Below are positions 5,600 through 5,621 of a stretch of DNA of 5,621 nucleotides, one piece after another (the stretch's first letter is position 1; each line of letters begins with the position of its first letter). Position numbers and translations under genes: made by a program. Source of the stretch: an uncultured Oscillospiraceae bacterium (GTDB lineage Bacteria > Bacillota_A > Clostridia > Oscillospirales > Oscillospiraceae); NCBI GenBank assembly GCA_900757695.1, contig CAAEOU010000220.1, positions 1 to 5,621 on the forward strand. Direction: 5' to 3'. Below the pieces are notes generated by a model, which was not told the origin of the DNA, did no database searches, and saw only the letters and a program-made list of their open reading frames with translations.

Positions 5600-5621
5600 G
5601 GGAGCGGCACCAGCGGCTCCC
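5600..5621 (+). terminator. Hairpin at the window edge, candidate terminator of the NTF2-like cassette
   Basis: GGGAGC (5600-5605) and GCTCCC (5616-5621) form a perfect 6 bp GC-rich stem; inside, GC/GC around ACCA can add two more pairs beyond a G-G mismatch. It lies 75 bp after the last stop codon. The sequence ends exactly at the stem, so the T-run that would confirm an intrinsic terminator cannot be seen. Confidence 0.45.

Noticed and set aside
1..5621. CRISPR arrays, insertion sequences, tRNA or rRNA genes
   Set aside because: No spaced direct repeats, transposase motifs, terminal inverted repeats or tRNA-like folds were found on reading both strands.

Overview
The window reads as part of a chromosome of an anaerobic gut-type Firmicute (Clostridia, Lachnospiraceae/Oscillospiraceae-like). 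This rests on purine-rich Shine-Dalgarno sites, tightly overlapping same-strand genes, moderate GC and the kind of gene content. No taxonomic marker is present, so the assignment is an inference. Every gene I can support lies on the + strand.

Region 1 (1-3478) is a tightly packed catabolic operon. It opens with the 3' end of a protein carrying an FG-GAP/VCBS-type calcium-binding motif. Then come an FGGY-family sugar kinase, an L-ribulose-5-phosphate 4-epimerase of the AraD/UlaF/SgbE type, and an L-xylulose/L-ribulose-5-phosphate 3-epimerase of the UlaE/SgbU type. Junctions are a 4-10 bp overlap, a 10 bp gap and a 4 bp ATGA overlap, so the genes are probably co-transcribed and partly translationally coupled. 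Together the enzymes form a complete lower route: L-xylulose (or a related L-pentulose) is phosphorylated, the 3-epimerase gives L-ribulose 5-phosphate, and the 4-epimerase gives D-xylulose 5-phosphate, which enters central pentose metabolism. No 3-keto-L-gulonate-6-phosphate decarboxylase, transporter or regulator is visible, so the sugar entering the pathway is unresolved.

Region 2 (3479-3655) is a 177 bp intergenic stretch. It holds an imperfect GC-rich hairpin, a possible 29-codon leader ORF, an AT-rich promoter-like patch and a striking 25 bp dyad (9 of 10 pairs) that runs into the ribosome binding site of the next gene. It probably separates two transcription units and regulates the second.

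Region 3 (3656-5524) is a three-gene cassette of diverged NTF2/SnoaL-like paralogs of 234, 234 and 149 residues, packed with a 13 bp gap and a 4 bp GTGA overlap. The first two share Tyr32, Asp40, a W...WH strand and a C-terminal PEPY motif. Only the middle one keeps a His where SnoaL-like dehydratases carry a catalytic His, and the third is a shortened form. Their substrate is unknown. This is the least explained and most interesting part of the window. Region 4 (5525-5621) is non-coding, with one small hairpin and a strong hairpin at the window edge that may be a terminator.
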